The notes under the pieces were generated by a model. The model ran no database searches, was not told the origin of the DNA, and saw only the letters and a program-made list of their open reading frames with translations. DNA of 64,000 nt from NCBI GenBank assembly GCA_038209555.1, contig JBBQXP010000002.1, positions 42,688-106,687 on the forward strand, written 5' to 3'. Below, in pieces: positions 31,557 through 40,458 of this stretch; the stretch's first letter is position 1, and each line of letters begins with the position of its first letter. This DNA is from DASQGA01 sp038209555 (GTDB taxonomy: Bacteria; Actinomycetota; Thermoleophilia; Gaiellales; Gaiellaceae). The position numbers and the translations under genes are program-made.

Positions 31557-33095
31557 TCACTTCGCAAACTCGACAGCTCGTGACTCCCGGATGACGGTCA
31601 CCTTGATCTGCCCCGGATACTCAAGTTGCTCCTCGATCTCGCGAGCGATCTCGTGAGACAGGAGCGTTGCCTCGTCATCGTCGATCTCGCCCGGCTTGAC
31701 TATGACGCGCACCTCCCGGCCGGCCTGAAGAGCGTATACCCGCTCCACGCCCTTCTTCGCCATCGCAAGCTGCTCGAGGGTCTCGAGCCGCTTCACGTAG
31801 TTCTCGAGGCTCTCACCACGGGCGCCGGGTCGCGAGGCGGAGATCGCGTCGGCGGCGATGACGAGGATCGCCTCGACCGTCTGCGGCTGCACCTCGTAAT
31901 GATGGGCTTCGACGGCGTGGACGACGTGCTGCGACTCGCCGAACTTCTTCGCCTGCTGAGCGGAGATCGCCGCATGCGACCCCTCAACTTCGTGCGTCAT
32001 CGCCTTGCCGATGTCGTGCAGGAGAGCGGCTCGCTTTGCGTTCTTGACGCTTGCCCCAAGCTCCGCCGCCATGATCCCGGCCAGGTGGGCGCACTCGAGG
32101 GAGTGCTTGAGGATGTTCTGCCCGTAGCTCGTGCGGTACCGGAGGCGCCCGAGCAGCTTCACGAGCTCCTCGTGCATAGTGCCGCAGTTCGCCTCGAAAA
32201 CGGCCTGCTCGCCGGCCTGGCGAATGTGCTCGTCGATCTCCGTCTTCGACTGGTAATACATCTCTTCGATCCGGGACGGATGAATGCGCCCGTCCTCGAC
32301 GAGCTTCGCGAGCGTGAGCTTTGCGACTTCCCTGCGTACGCCGTCGAATGACGACAGGACAACTGCCTGAGGCGTGTCGTCAATGATGAAATCGACCCCG
32401 GTCAGGTTCTCGAGCGCACGGATGTTCCTGCCCTCCCGCCCGATGATGCGGCCTTTCATGTCATCAGAAGGAAGCGATACGAGTGAGACGGTTGTCTCGG
32501 CGGCATGGCTTGCGGCAACCCGCTGCAGGGCGTCTGCGACGAGGTTCCTCGCCCGCCGGCGTGCATCGGCCTGGGCGTCCTCCTCGACCTGACGCACCAT
32601 GCGCGCCATCTCATGGCGTACGAGCTCCTCAGAGCGCTCGAGGAGCTGCCGCTTCGCATCCACGGCGGAGAGACCTGAGATGCGCTCGAGCTCAGCCACC
32701 TGCGCGTCCTTCGCGGTTTTCAGATCGTCCTGAAGCTGCTTCAGGTGCGCCTCTCGATCGGCGGCCCCTTGCTCGCGTCGCTCGTGCTCGGTCAATTTTC
32801 GGTCTATAGCCTCTTCCTTCGCGAGTAGGCGCTGCTCGATCTTGATCACCTCGGCTCGCCTGTCCTTCAGCTCGTGCTCGACCTCGGTTCGGAGCCGTAG
32901 GGCCTCCTCGCGCGTCTCCACCTGGGCTTCGCGGCGAATTGCCTCCGCGCTACGCTCCGCGTCTTCCAGGAGCCGCAGACGTTCGTCGTTCGCGGCCGCA
33001 ACCTTCCTCCCGGCTAGAACGGGCATCCCGACCGTGACCCCGGCTACCGCGCCGAGCACTACCCCAGCAAGCAGGAGGCCAATCAGAATCACCAT
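31557..33095 (-). CDS. rny: Ribonuclease Y
   Basis: 512 residues: one N-terminal membrane helix (VILIGLLLAGVVLGAVAG), a long Arg/Glu-rich coiled coil (~30-195), a KH domain (GRIIGREGRNIRALE) and an HD domain (LLHDIGKAMTHE). It is a membrane-bound endoribonuclease starting mRNA decay. RNase J and PNPase are also encoded in the window. The 245-base gap upstream (33096-33340) is less GC-biased and holds no convincing gene. Confidence 0.96.
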   Translation of the reverse strand: MVILIGLLLAGVVLGAVAGVTVGMPVLAGRKVAAANDERLRLLEDAERSAEAIRREAQVETREEALRLRTEVEHELKDRRAEVIKIEQRLLAKEEAIDRKLTEHERREQGAADREAHLKQLQDDLKTAKDAQVAELERISGLSAVDAKRQLLERSEELVRHEMARMVRQVEEDAQADARRRARNLVADALQRVAASHAAETTVSLVSLPSDDMKGRIIGREGRNIRALENLTGVDFIIDDTPQAVVLSSFDGVRREVAKLTLAKLVEDGRIHPSRIEEMYYQSKTEIDEHIRQAGEQAVFEANCGTMHEELVKLLGRLRYRTSYGQNILKHSLECAHLAGIMAAELGASVKNAKRAALLHDIGKAMTHEVEGSHAAISAQQAKKFGESQHVVHAVEAHHYEVQPQTVEAILVIAADAISASRPGARGESLENYVKRLETLEQLAMAKKGVERVYALQAGREVRVIVKPGEIDDDEATLLSHEIAREIEEQLEYPGQIKVTVIRESRAVEFAK

Positions 33096-33340
33096 TGCTC
33101 GCTCCTACTGTCGAGCCTGTAGGAACGGCATTCCCAAATCGGATGCGAGCGGTCGTGAAGGGCGCCTCGCAGAGGCCCTACGGTCTCGTTTGAGTCTTCC
33201 TCCGTCTGCTCGCGCTGTGCTTCATGGTCTGGTTCTTCCGGTGAAGTCGAACGTGCTGGTCAGAGAGTCCGATTCGGCGAAAAGCCGTTTCGTGCAGGCG
33301 TTTGTGTTGAGAAACGAATGTGCTTCCATCGTATCTCCGT

Positions 33341-33949
33341 CTACCCCTCCACGTCCAGCCCCGCACTCCACTCCTCGACCAGCTCCGGGTCGAACCCGCG
33401 CCGCGCGAGAACGGCCACCGCCGTGCGCGCCGGCAAATCAACGACGAGCCGCGCCGCCCTGACCGACTCACTCGCGAGGTCAGCCAGTGCGCCCTCCACC
33501 GCTTCGCCCGAGATTCCAGCCTGGTGAAGCCGGCCAATGATCGCTGCATTCCCCCAACCTCGCTCCGCAAGGTTCGATGCGCGCGCGCGCGCCAGCCGCT
33601 CGTCGTCAACGGCCCCGGCTCGCGCCAGCGTGTCAACGGCGGTGGTGGCGTCCGCCGGCCGGACGCCACGAGCCACAAGACGCTGCTCCAACCGCTGGCG
33701 CGCCACGTCTCCCCGCGCGACCTGGCGGCCCGCAGCGCGGAGCGCTTCGGCGCGCCTGAGCTCGGTTCGAAAGCGTCGAAGTAGTGGCCGGTCGAGCGGA
33801 GCGCCGCGCGCGAGCCCCGTTTTCACCACGACTTCGTCGGGCACGACCCGCCACGGGCTGCCGTCGACCTCAAGCGCGACCAAGCCGGGTCGAACCCGCC
33901 TCAGCGCGGTCAGGCGTGGCTGCTCGGAATCGGCTTCGGGACCGCTCAC
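33341..33949 (-). CDS. recX: Regulatory protein RecX
   Basis: 202 residues made of helical repeats typical of RecX (RPLLRRFRTELRRAEA, ARGVRPADATTAVDTLARAG and ERGWGNAAIIGRLHQAG). RecX inhibits RecA filament growth. It lies 17 bases downstream of recA on the same strand, the usual arrangement. Start taken at 33949. Confidence 0.9.
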   Translation of the reverse strand: MSGPEADSEQPRLTALRRVRPGLVALEVDGSPWRVVPDEVVVKTGLARGAPLDRPLLRRFRTELRRAEALRAAGRQVARGDVARQRLEQRLVARGVRPADATTAVDTLARAGAVDDERLARARASNLAERGWGNAAIIGRLHQAGISGEAVEGALADLASESVRAARLVVDLPARTAVAVLARRGFDPELVEEWSAGLDVEG

Positions 33950-33966
33950 ACGCTGTCGGCTGGGCG

Positions 33967-35043
33967 TCAGGCCGGCGAGGCTACCTCGGTCGCAGCTCCG
34001 TTCTTCGCAGCCGCCGCGGCAGCCTCCTCCGGGAGCGGCAAGAGCCGCGAGGACGCGAGCGCGTCGTCCCCCATCTCCGTCTGAATCGCATGCACGATCT
34101 GCTCGCCGACGTCCGGATGCTCACGCAGGAACGCCGTCGCGTTCTGGCGCCCTTGGCCGAGCCGCTCGTCTCCGTAGCTGAAGTACGAGCCGGACTTCTG
34201 GACGATCTTCTTGTCCAGGGCGACCTCGAGGACCGTCCCCTCCCAGGAGATTCCCTCGCCGTAGATGATGTCGAACTCGGCCTGCTTGAACGGAGGCGCG
34301 ACCTTGTTCTTCACGACCTTCACTCGAACGCGGTTTCCGATCGCCTCGACCCCTTCCTTGAGCGTCTCGATACGTCTGATGTCGAGCCGGATCGACGAAT
34401 AGAACTTGAGTGCCCGCCCGCCCGGGGTGGTCTCGGGGTTCCCGAACATGACGCCGATCTTCTCGCGCAGCTGGTTCGTGAAGATAGCGACCGTGCCCGT
34501 CTGATTCAGCGTGCCCGCAAGCTTGCGGAGCGCCTGGCTCATGAGGCGGGCCTGGAGCCCTACGTGGCTGTCACCCATCTCACCCTCGATCTCCGCTCTG
34601 GGCGTCAGTGCCGCCACGGAGTCGACCGCAACGACGTCCAAGGCGCCGCTGCGGATAAGGAGCTCAGCGATCTCGAGAGCCTGCTCGCCATTGTCCGGCT
34701 GCGAGACGAGGAGGTCGTCGATGTTGACACCGATCCTGCGTGCGTACTGCGGGTCCATCGCATGCTCTGCGTCGATGAAGGCACAGATGCCGCCCCGCCT
34801 CTGAGCCTCGGCAATCACGTGATAGACGAGTGTCGTCTTGCCCGAGGACTCGGGTCCGAAGATCTCGATTACGCGGCCTCGGGGAAGCCCACCGATGCCG
34901 AGCGCGACGTCGAGTGAGAGCGAGCCCGTCGAAACCGAGGGGATGCTGACGTGGGCGTGATCGTTCATTTTCATGACCGAGCCCTTGCCGTACTGCCGCT
35001 CGATTTGACTCAGTGCGGCGTCGAGTGACTGCTCGCGATCCAA
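33967..35043 (-). CDS. recA: Recombinase RecA
   Basis: About 358 residues. Walker A reads FGPESSGKTTL, and the loop MSQALRKLAG and FTNQLREKIGVMFGNPETTPGGRALKFY segments are typical. The chosen TTG at 35043 has AGGAGG nine bases upstream and gives an N-terminus like other RecAs. Another TTG at 35052 overlaps the thpR stop but sits on the ribosome binding site itself. No SOS box was identified. Confidence 0.96.
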   Translation of the reverse strand: MDREQSLDAALSQIERQYGKGSVMKMNDHAHVSIPSVSTGSLSLDVALGIGGLPRGRVIEIFGPESSGKTTLVYHVIAEAQRRGGICAFIDAEHAMDPQYARRIGVNIDDLLVSQPDNGEQALEIAELLIRSGALDVVAVDSVAALTPRAEIEGEMGDSHVGLQARLMSQALRKLAGTLNQTGTVAIFTNQLREKIGVMFGNPETTPGGRALKFYSSIRLDIRRIETLKEGVEAIGNRVRVKVVKNKVAPPFKQAEFDIIYGEGISWEGTVLEVALDKKIVQKSGSYFSYGDERLGQGRQNATAFLREHPDVGEQIVHAIQTEMGDDALASSRLLPLPEEAAAAAAKNGAATEVASPA

Positions 35044-35048
35044 CGTGT

Positions 35049-35591
35049 TCAACCTCCTAGGACAACCGATTCGACCATGACGTACTGCGCTCCGCCAGGC
35101 CGCAGCACCGAATGATAGAGAGCCGCTTCGGACGGACTGACCCCTCCGAGGTCGGGCGGAACGGGAGCCAGCCGGGGTCGAGCCCGGAAGCGAAGCACAG
35201 TGAGATGAGCCAGCCAGGGACGTGTATCCGGTCGATACAGGCCGAGAGTCTCGAGGCGGGCCTGGAGCCCTCCGGCGAGACCTGCAGCCCGGCCGCCCTC
35301 GTCCTCGAGAGCGAGCATCCCGACACTCCGGGTCTCGCGGTACGCCCCTACCCGGAGCACGATCTGCTCCTCGATCCCGCGGGCTGCCTCGTTGAGCGAG
35401 CCGACGACCTCGTCGACGCGATCGGCAGGCGTGCTCCCCAGGAAAGCGAGGGTGATGTGCAGGTTCTCCGGGCCCACGAGGCGGGCCCCGGCGGCGGCGG
35501 AGAGCTCCTCCTCCTGCCAGCGAACGACGTTCTCGACGACGTCCGTAGGAAAGGGGAGCGCGCAGAAGAGGCGGATTCGCTCATCGCCCAC
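35049..35591 (-). CDS. thpR: RNA 2',3'-cyclic phosphodiesterase (LigT/ThpR)
   Basis: 180 residues with the two HxT motifs of the 2H phosphoesterase family: ENLHITLAFLG and WLAHLTVLRF. It starts at GTG. The family hydrolyses 2',3'-cyclic RNA ends and has RNA-ligase activity in vitro. It sits between cinA and recA, as in many actinobacteria and Deinococcota. Confidence 0.92.
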   Translation of the reverse strand: MGDERIRLFCALPFPTDVVENVVRWQEEELSAAAGARLVGPENLHITLAFLGSTPADRVDEVVGSLNEAARGIEEQIVLRVGAYRETRSVGMLALEDEGGRAAGLAGGLQARLETLGLYRPDTRPWLAHLTVLRFRARPRLAPVPPDLGGVSPSEAALYHSVLRPGGAQYVMVESVVLGG

Positions 35592-35595
35592 GACG

Positions 35596-36882
35596 CTAGT
35601 CGGCGAGAGCGCGCGTATGTGTGTCTGGCTGTGTCAGGACTCGCCGCAGAAGGTGCAGGACGCTCGCAGCCGACCGTGTCTGGATTGCTTCCCGGTCCCC
35701 TGGAAGCTCGAGCCGAAGCGCAGCCTCCCGATCCGGCCCCTCGATGTGCAGAAAGACGAGTCCCACCGGCTTTTCCGGCGTCCCCCCATCGGGGCCCGCG
35801 ACCCCGGTGACGGCGAGCCCTACGTCGGCATCCAGAGCCGCGCGCGCACCGCTTGCCATCGCGGCCGCGGTCTCAGCCGAGACCGCCCCGTACGCCGACA
35901 GGATCTCCGCCGGCACACCCAAGAGACGCCGCTTCGCGTCGTTCGAATACGACACCGCACCGCCGACGAACACCTCGCTGGCGCCGGGTATCGCGGTGAG
36001 CCTCGCGCTCACGAGACCCCCGGTGCACGACTCGGCCGTCGCCAGCGTGAGGCCGGCCCCCCGGCACCGGTCGAGCACGATTGCTTCGACCGGCCGCTCG
36101 TCCTCCGCGAAGAGAGCATCCGCAAAGCGACTCCGAAGCTCGGCCTCCAGCGCGGCAGCTTGCGCCGATTCCGACCCGTCGGCGAAGAGATCAACATGGA
36201 TCTCAAGGTCACGGGCGCACACCGTCGCCTCGACGCCCGCTCGCTCGCCGCCCATCTCGTCGAGCGCCCGCGCGACCGCCGACTCGCTCGGTCCGAAGAA
36301 GCGCAGGATCCGGTGCTCGGCCGGGCGGACTCGGTCCAGAATGGCTTGCACCGGAGGGCTCGCGAGGGCGGCCGGCCAGAGCCTCTGAAGCTCTCCGGGA
36401 GGTCCCGGCAGCGCGACCGCAACGCCCCGCTCGTGCTCGAGAAGCACCGCCGGAGCGGTTCCCGCCAGGCCGAGCGAGACGGCTCCCTCCGGGAGCGTGG
36501 CCTGCTTGGTGATGCCGGCGGAAAAGTCTGCGAACGGTCTCCGGAGACGCGTCGCGACACCCCGAGAGACCGCCTCGATCTCACGCTCGAGCTCGGTGTC
36601 CAGCACGAGGGCGCGGCCAGTGCCCCGGGCGAGCATCTCGATCGTCCGGTCGTCGTGCGTGGGTCCGAGGCCTCCGGACAGGATGCAGAGCTCGGCCTCC
36701 AGGCCAGCTCGGACAGCCGTCGCGAGCTCCTCGGGCCGGTCTCCGACGATGAGGACGCAAGCCGGCTCGAGCCCGTGGCGGGTCAGCTCTTCGGAGAGAA
36801 AGGGCCCGTTCGCATCCCGCCTGCCGCCCCGGACAAGCTCACTGCCCGTGACGACGACGATCGCCCGCGGTCGTTCGGGCAA
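35596..36882 (-). CDS. cinA: CinA-like protein (nicotinamide mononucleotide deamidase)
   Basis: 428 residues: N-terminal MoCF-biosynthesis-like domain (VTGSELVRGG, SGGLGPTHDDRT) and C-terminal CinA/PncC domain (ATAESCTGGLVSARL, GAVSYSNDAKRRLLGV). The C-terminal domain deamidates NMN; the N-terminal domain is an ADP-ribose pyrophosphatase in characterised members. A TTG start is used. Four bases separate it from thpR. Confidence 0.93.
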   Translation of the reverse strand: MPERPRAIVVVTGSELVRGGRRDANGPFLSEELTRHGLEPACVLIVGDRPEELATAVRAGLEAELCILSGGLGPTHDDRTIEMLARGTGRALVLDTELEREIEAVSRGVATRLRRPFADFSAGITKQATLPEGAVSLGLAGTAPAVLLEHERGVAVALPGPPGELQRLWPAALASPPVQAILDRVRPAEHRILRFFGPSESAVARALDEMGGERAGVEATVCARDLEIHVDLFADGSESAQAAALEAELRSRFADALFAEDERPVEAIVLDRCRGAGLTLATAESCTGGLVSARLTAIPGASEVFVGGAVSYSNDAKRRLLGVPAEILSAYGAVSAETAAAMASGARAALDADVGLAVTGVAGPDGGTPEKPVGLVFLHIEGPDREAALRLELPGDREAIQTRSAASVLHLLRRVLTQPDTHTRALAD

Positions 36883-36931
36883 GCTAGATGGCTGAGCTGT
36901 AATTGGCGTGTGGTACGCGCCGATCGACCAT

Positions 36932-37678
36932 CTACGTGGTCGCGAGCGGGCGAACGCCCTTCGCCGTCACGAGGAAGAACGTCCCCTCGCTCGGGAAGTT
37001 GCGCACGGTCTTCCCGTTCAGCTTCACGGTCAGCGCGCCAGGAGCGCCCAGCTGGAGCCACAGCCTCTTGCGGACGAAGCGCTGACTCTGCCCATTCTCG
37101 AGCGTGCCTGAGTAGAGCACTTCGCCCTGAGAGCCGCCTGCCTTCACGACCATCCAGCAATCCCCCGCGCTCGCCCTGACGAGAAGCCGAGCGAGCGTGG
37201 GCTTCGGCTTTCCCTCACCGGCCGGTTGCGACGCAGTAGTTGTCTTCGCCGTCGACTCCGAGGTTGTGCTGCCGACCGCCCCGACTGTCGGGTCGGATGA
37301 CGTTCCGTCGCCGAACCCGAAGGCGACGACCACGAGCACGGTGATGGCAACGATCGCAGCGAGCGCGACGATGACGAAGTTCGACTCGGACACGCGGTGG
37401 CGTGGCCGCGACGGGGGCGTCGACGGCGTCACCGGCTCCTCGGTGCTCGCGAAGCGGGAGTTGTACTCGTCGACGTAGAGTTGGCCGTCGAGCCCGAGAT
37501 ACTCGGCGTACGTGCGCAGGAACCCCTTCACATAGGTGTCGCCGGGGAGGACTTCGAAGCGCTCGGCCTCGAGCGCCTGAATGTACTTTCCCCGGATCTT
37601 CGTGCCCTCTTCGATGCAGGGGAAGTCCAAGTTCTGACGGAGCCGCGCCTCGCGCAGGCTGTTGCCGATCTCGAACAC
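36932..37678 (-). CDS. RodZ-like membrane protein with Xre-type HTH
   Basis: 248 residues. N-terminal helix-turn-helix (~1-75, FEIGNSLREARLRQN, EEGTKIRGKYIQALE, TYVKGFLRTYAEYLG), one membrane helix (~98-120), a Thr/Ser linker, and a C-terminal DUF4115-type beta domain. RodZ links MreB to the cell wall in rod-shaped bacteria. No mreB is in the window, so a cell-shape role is inferred from architecture. Confidence 0.85.
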   Translation of the reverse strand: MFEIGNSLREARLRQNLDFPCIEEGTKIRGKYIQALEAERFEVLPGDTYVKGFLRTYAEYLGLDGQLYVDEYNSRFASTEEPVTPSTPPSRPRHRVSESNFVIVALAAIVAITVLVVVAFGFGDGTSSDPTVGAVGSTTSESTAKTTTASQPAGEGKPKPTLARLLVRASAGDCWMVVKAGGSQGEVLYSGTLENGQSQRFVRKRLWLQLGAPGALTVKLNGKTVRNFPSEGTFFLVTAKGVRPLATT

Positions 37679-37727
37679 GGCCCCCGATTGTAGCGGCGGC
37701 TGCTAACGGCTTCGAATCGGTGCTGCC

Positions 37728-38048
37728 TCAGCCGAACAGCACCAGCACGGCGAAGACCCCGACGGCGAGGGAGGCCGTCAGGGCCAGGAGCAACGTGAGC
37801 CCTCCCAGAAAGCGCCCGAGCCGGGCCGGGGCCTCCCCTCCGATCTGTCCCAGCGAACGTTGATTCGCTGCTCGCGCATGGCCCCCGAGCGAGAGCGCGA
37901 CGAGAGCCAGGACCGCGGAGACGGGCAGGGCGGCGACCGCCTCGACGAGTCGGAGCTCGCCCACCACGATCGCCCAGATTCCACCGCCCAGAACGCCGAG
38001 CGCAAGAAGGCCAAGGAAGACGGCGCCAAACGCTTTGCCGTTCCGCAT
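37728..38048 (-). CDS. Small three-helix membrane protein of the nucleoside importer operon
   Basis: 106 residues starting MRNGKAFGAVFLGLL, with about three hydrophobic segments and an Arg/Gly-rich loop. Its ATG overlaps the stop of the second permease (TAATG), so it is probably co-translated with the transporter. It is not a known transporter part. The homology is unknown. Confidence 0.65.
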   Translation of the reverse strand: MRNGKAFGAVFLGLLALGVLGGGIWAIVVGELRLVEAVAALPVSAVLALVALSLGGHARAANQRSLGQIGGEAPARLGRFLGGLTLLLALTASLAVGVFAVLVLFG

Positions 38049-39268
38049 TACTGCTTGACGTAGGGATGCCCGACGGCCGCCGGCGGCGTGGAGCGCCCGA
38101 TCAGGCCGACGAGCGCGACCAGGGTCAGCACATAGGGAACCGTCGAGATGAGATTCTCGGAGATGTTGGCTTCGCGCTGCAGCGGAATCGAGATCGCGAA
38201 CCCGAAACCGAAGAGAAGCGTGGCCGCGAACGCCCAACCCGGGCGCCATTTGCCGAAGATGACGGCCGCGAGTGCGATAAAGCCTCGGCCGCTCGTCATG
38301 TTCTCCGCGAAGTTCCCCACGAAGCCGATCGAGAGGAAAGCGCCGCCCAGAGCGGCGAGGATGCCCGAGGTGACGACGGCGGCATACCGAATGCCGTAGA
38401 CCGAGATTCCGACCGTGTCGGCCGCCTTCGGGTGCTCGCCAACCGAGCGAATCCGCAGGCCGATGGGAGTCTTGAAGAGAACGACGTACGCGAGGATGAC
38501 CGTGGCGAACATCATCCAGACGAGGAGGTTGAGGTGCCCGAAGACCCCTTCGAGAAAGTCGCCGATGCCCGGGACCCCGCCGAGGAAGCCGAGGTTGATG
38601 TTCGGGACCCGTGAGACGTCCTCGTGGATGCCGCCGGGGTAGATCGAGCTGTAGAGGAAGCCCGTGAGCCCGAGAGCGAGGAAGTTCACCGCGAAGCCGC
38701 TCACGATCTGATCCGCCCGCAGGTGGATGCAGAAGATGGCATGGATGAGTGCGAGCAAGCCGCCGAAGACCCCGGCCGTCAGGAGCCCGACGATCCAGCT
38801 GCCGCTCCAGACCGAGCCCCAGATGCCGAAGAACGCACCGGTCAGCATCATGCCCTCGAGGCCGATGTTCACGACTCCTGAACGCTCGGAGAAGATGCCG
38901 CCCATCGCGGCGAATGCGAGCGGAGTGGCAAAGCGAAGCATCGACGCAAGCACTCCCGCCGTGAGGATGCTGTCGAGCGTTTCCGCGTCTTTCCCCTGGA
39001 GCCAGATCGCAGCCGCCGTCCCGGCGACGCCCAGCCCGATCGCCCACCAGCCGAGCCTCCGTTCGCCGCGCGGAACGGCGGCGATCCCGCAGGCGACCGC
39101 GACGAAGCCGGCGGCGAGAGGCCAGCCGATTTCCTGGGTCGTCCACGGCGGCAGTGCGAGCCAGAACGCGAGCACGCCGAAACCGATGCCGACGATCGCG
39201 ATCCCACGGGGCTCCGCGAGCCGCCGCAGGCCCCCCGCAACGGACGCGGTCGGAGCGCCTGAGGTCAC
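38048..39268 (-). CDS. BMP-type ABC importer, permease 2
   Basis: 406 residues with about ten membrane helices. Conserved segments of the branched-chain/nucleoside permease family include FAAMGGIFSERSGVVNIGLEGMM, PIGLRIRSVGEHPKAADTVGI and GGAFLSIG. The N-terminal ~110 residues add extra helices. Together with permease 1 it forms the membrane channel. Its GTG start overlaps the permease 1 stop (GTGA at 39265-39268). Confidence 0.9.
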   Translation of the reverse strand: MTSGAPTASVAGGLRRLAEPRGIAIVGIGFGVLAFWLALPPWTTQEIGWPLAAGFVAVACGIAAVPRGERRLGWWAIGLGVAGTAAAIWLQGKDAETLDSILTAGVLASMLRFATPLAFAAMGGIFSERSGVVNIGLEGMMLTGAFFGIWGSVWSGSWIVGLLTAGVFGGLLALIHAIFCIHLRADQIVSGFAVNFLALGLTGFLYSSIYPGGIHEDVSRVPNINLGFLGGVPGIGDFLEGVFGHLNLLVWMMFATVILAYVVLFKTPIGLRIRSVGEHPKAADTVGISVYGIRYAAVVTSGILAALGGAFLSIGFVGNFAENMTSGRGFIALAAVIFGKWRPGWAFAATLLFGFGFAISIPLQREANISENLISTVPYVLTLVALVGLIGRSTPPAAVGHPYVKQ

Positions 39269-40458
39269 TGCCGAAGCTCCGGCCGGACGAGCGGGCGCGT
39301 CCGCACGAGCGTCCTCGCGCGCCAGATGTAGACGATGAGGAGCTCGGCGCCGACGAAGAAGATGACGAGCGCCTGGATCATCGTCGCCAGATCGACCGCG
39401 AGATCGGGCGGGAACACGGCCGGGTCCAGCTGGCGCGTCGAGGTTCCCACCTCGAGTGCAGCGAAGAGGAGGGCGGCGAAGAGGATGCCGATCGCCTTGT
39501 TGCGGCCGAGCAGCGCAACGGCGATGCCAGTGAACGCGATCAGGTTTGTGGAGAAGTCCCCGGTCGAAACGGCGTGCTTGAAGCCGAGGAGGTCGACCGA
39601 GCCCGCGAGGCCCGCGAATGCACCCGAGATCGCAAGGGCCAGGAAGTAGTTCCTGGCGACGGAGATGCCCCCGTACCGCGCCGCCTCGGGGTTGAAGCCG
39701 ACCGCCCGCACCTCGTATCCAAGCGTCGTCCGGTTGAGCAGGATGTAGTAGACGACGAGCGCGAAAAGCGCGATGAAAAGGCCGGCGTGGAGCGAAGGCA
39801 GGCTTCCCCAGATCGGCCAGAGCTCGGCTGAGTCGACCACAGTTCCAGATCGCGGGATGGACGGCGTCGGTCCCTGTAGCAGCCCGCCGTTCTCGACGAG
39901 ATACGACCCCCCGAAGATGGCGATCCAGTTCAGCATGATCGTTGTGATCACCTCGTGGGCTCCAACGGTTGCCTTCAAAATGCCCGCGAGACCGCCCCAG
40001 AGGCCGCCGGCGACGATCGACGCCAGCAGGGCGAGCAGGATGTGGAGGGGTCGCGAGAGTCCCTCGAGATGCGTCCCGACGTAGAGGGCTGCCATGAAGC
40101 CGGCCCAATACTGGCCCTGCCCGCCGATGTTGAAGAGCCCACAACGGAAGGCGAAGGCGACAGCGATCCCGGTCAGGACGAGCGGTGTCATGAGGATGAG
40201 CGTCTGCTGGAGGTCGTTTGCGGCGTCCTCGCGAGCCTCGCCCGACACCCACGGGAAGAACCAGTTGAGGCCCGTGCCCTCGAAGATGGCCTTGTAGGCG
40301 CTCACGGGGTTGTGGCCCGTGAGCAGGACGACGAGGCCGCCGATCAGGAAGGCGAGCGCCGTCGCGGCAAGCGGGACGAGAACGCCGCCGACCCTGGTCG
40401 AGAACCACTCCGCCAGCGGTGATTCTCGGCGCTCGGGCTCGGGAGGCCCCGCCGTCAC
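39265..40458 (-). CDS. BMP-type ABC importer, permease 1
   Basis: 397 residues with about ten membrane helices. FRCGLFNIGGQGQYWAGF and GYEVRAVGFNPEAARYGGI are hallmarks of the YufP/PnrC-type permeases for nucleosides. GTG start overlaps the ATPase gene stop. The order ATPase, permease, permease after the binding protein is standard for this class. Confidence 0.92.
   Translation of the reverse strand: MTAGPPEPERRESPLAEWFSTRVGGVLVPLAATALAFLIGGLVVLLTGHNPVSAYKAIFEGTGLNWFFPWVSGEAREDAANDLQQTLILMTPLVLTGIAVAFAFRCGLFNIGGQGQYWAGFMAALYVGTHLEGLSRPLHILLALLASIVAGGLWGGLAGILKATVGAHEVITTIMLNWIAIFGGSYLVENGGLLQGPTPSIPRSGTVVDSAELWPIWGSLPSLHAGLFIALFALVVYYILLNRTTLGYEVRAVGFNPEAARYGGISVARNYFLALAISGAFAGLAGSVDLLGFKHAVSTGDFSTNLIAFTGIAVALLGRNKAIGILFAALLFAALEVGTSTRQLDPAVFPPDLAVDLATMIQALVIFFVGAELLIVYIWRARTLVRTRPLVRPELRQ

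Noticed and set aside
33096..33340. Small protein gene after recX (35 codons from an ATG with a GGAG site)
   Set aside because: Third-position GC is low compared with neighbours, the product resembles nothing, and another frame is open over the same bases, so it is probably a leader region of rny.
37728..39146. Long open frame across permease 2 on the minus strand
   Set aside because: Only its last 106 codons form a plausible protein; the rest is Arg/His-rich shadow of the permease gene in another frame.
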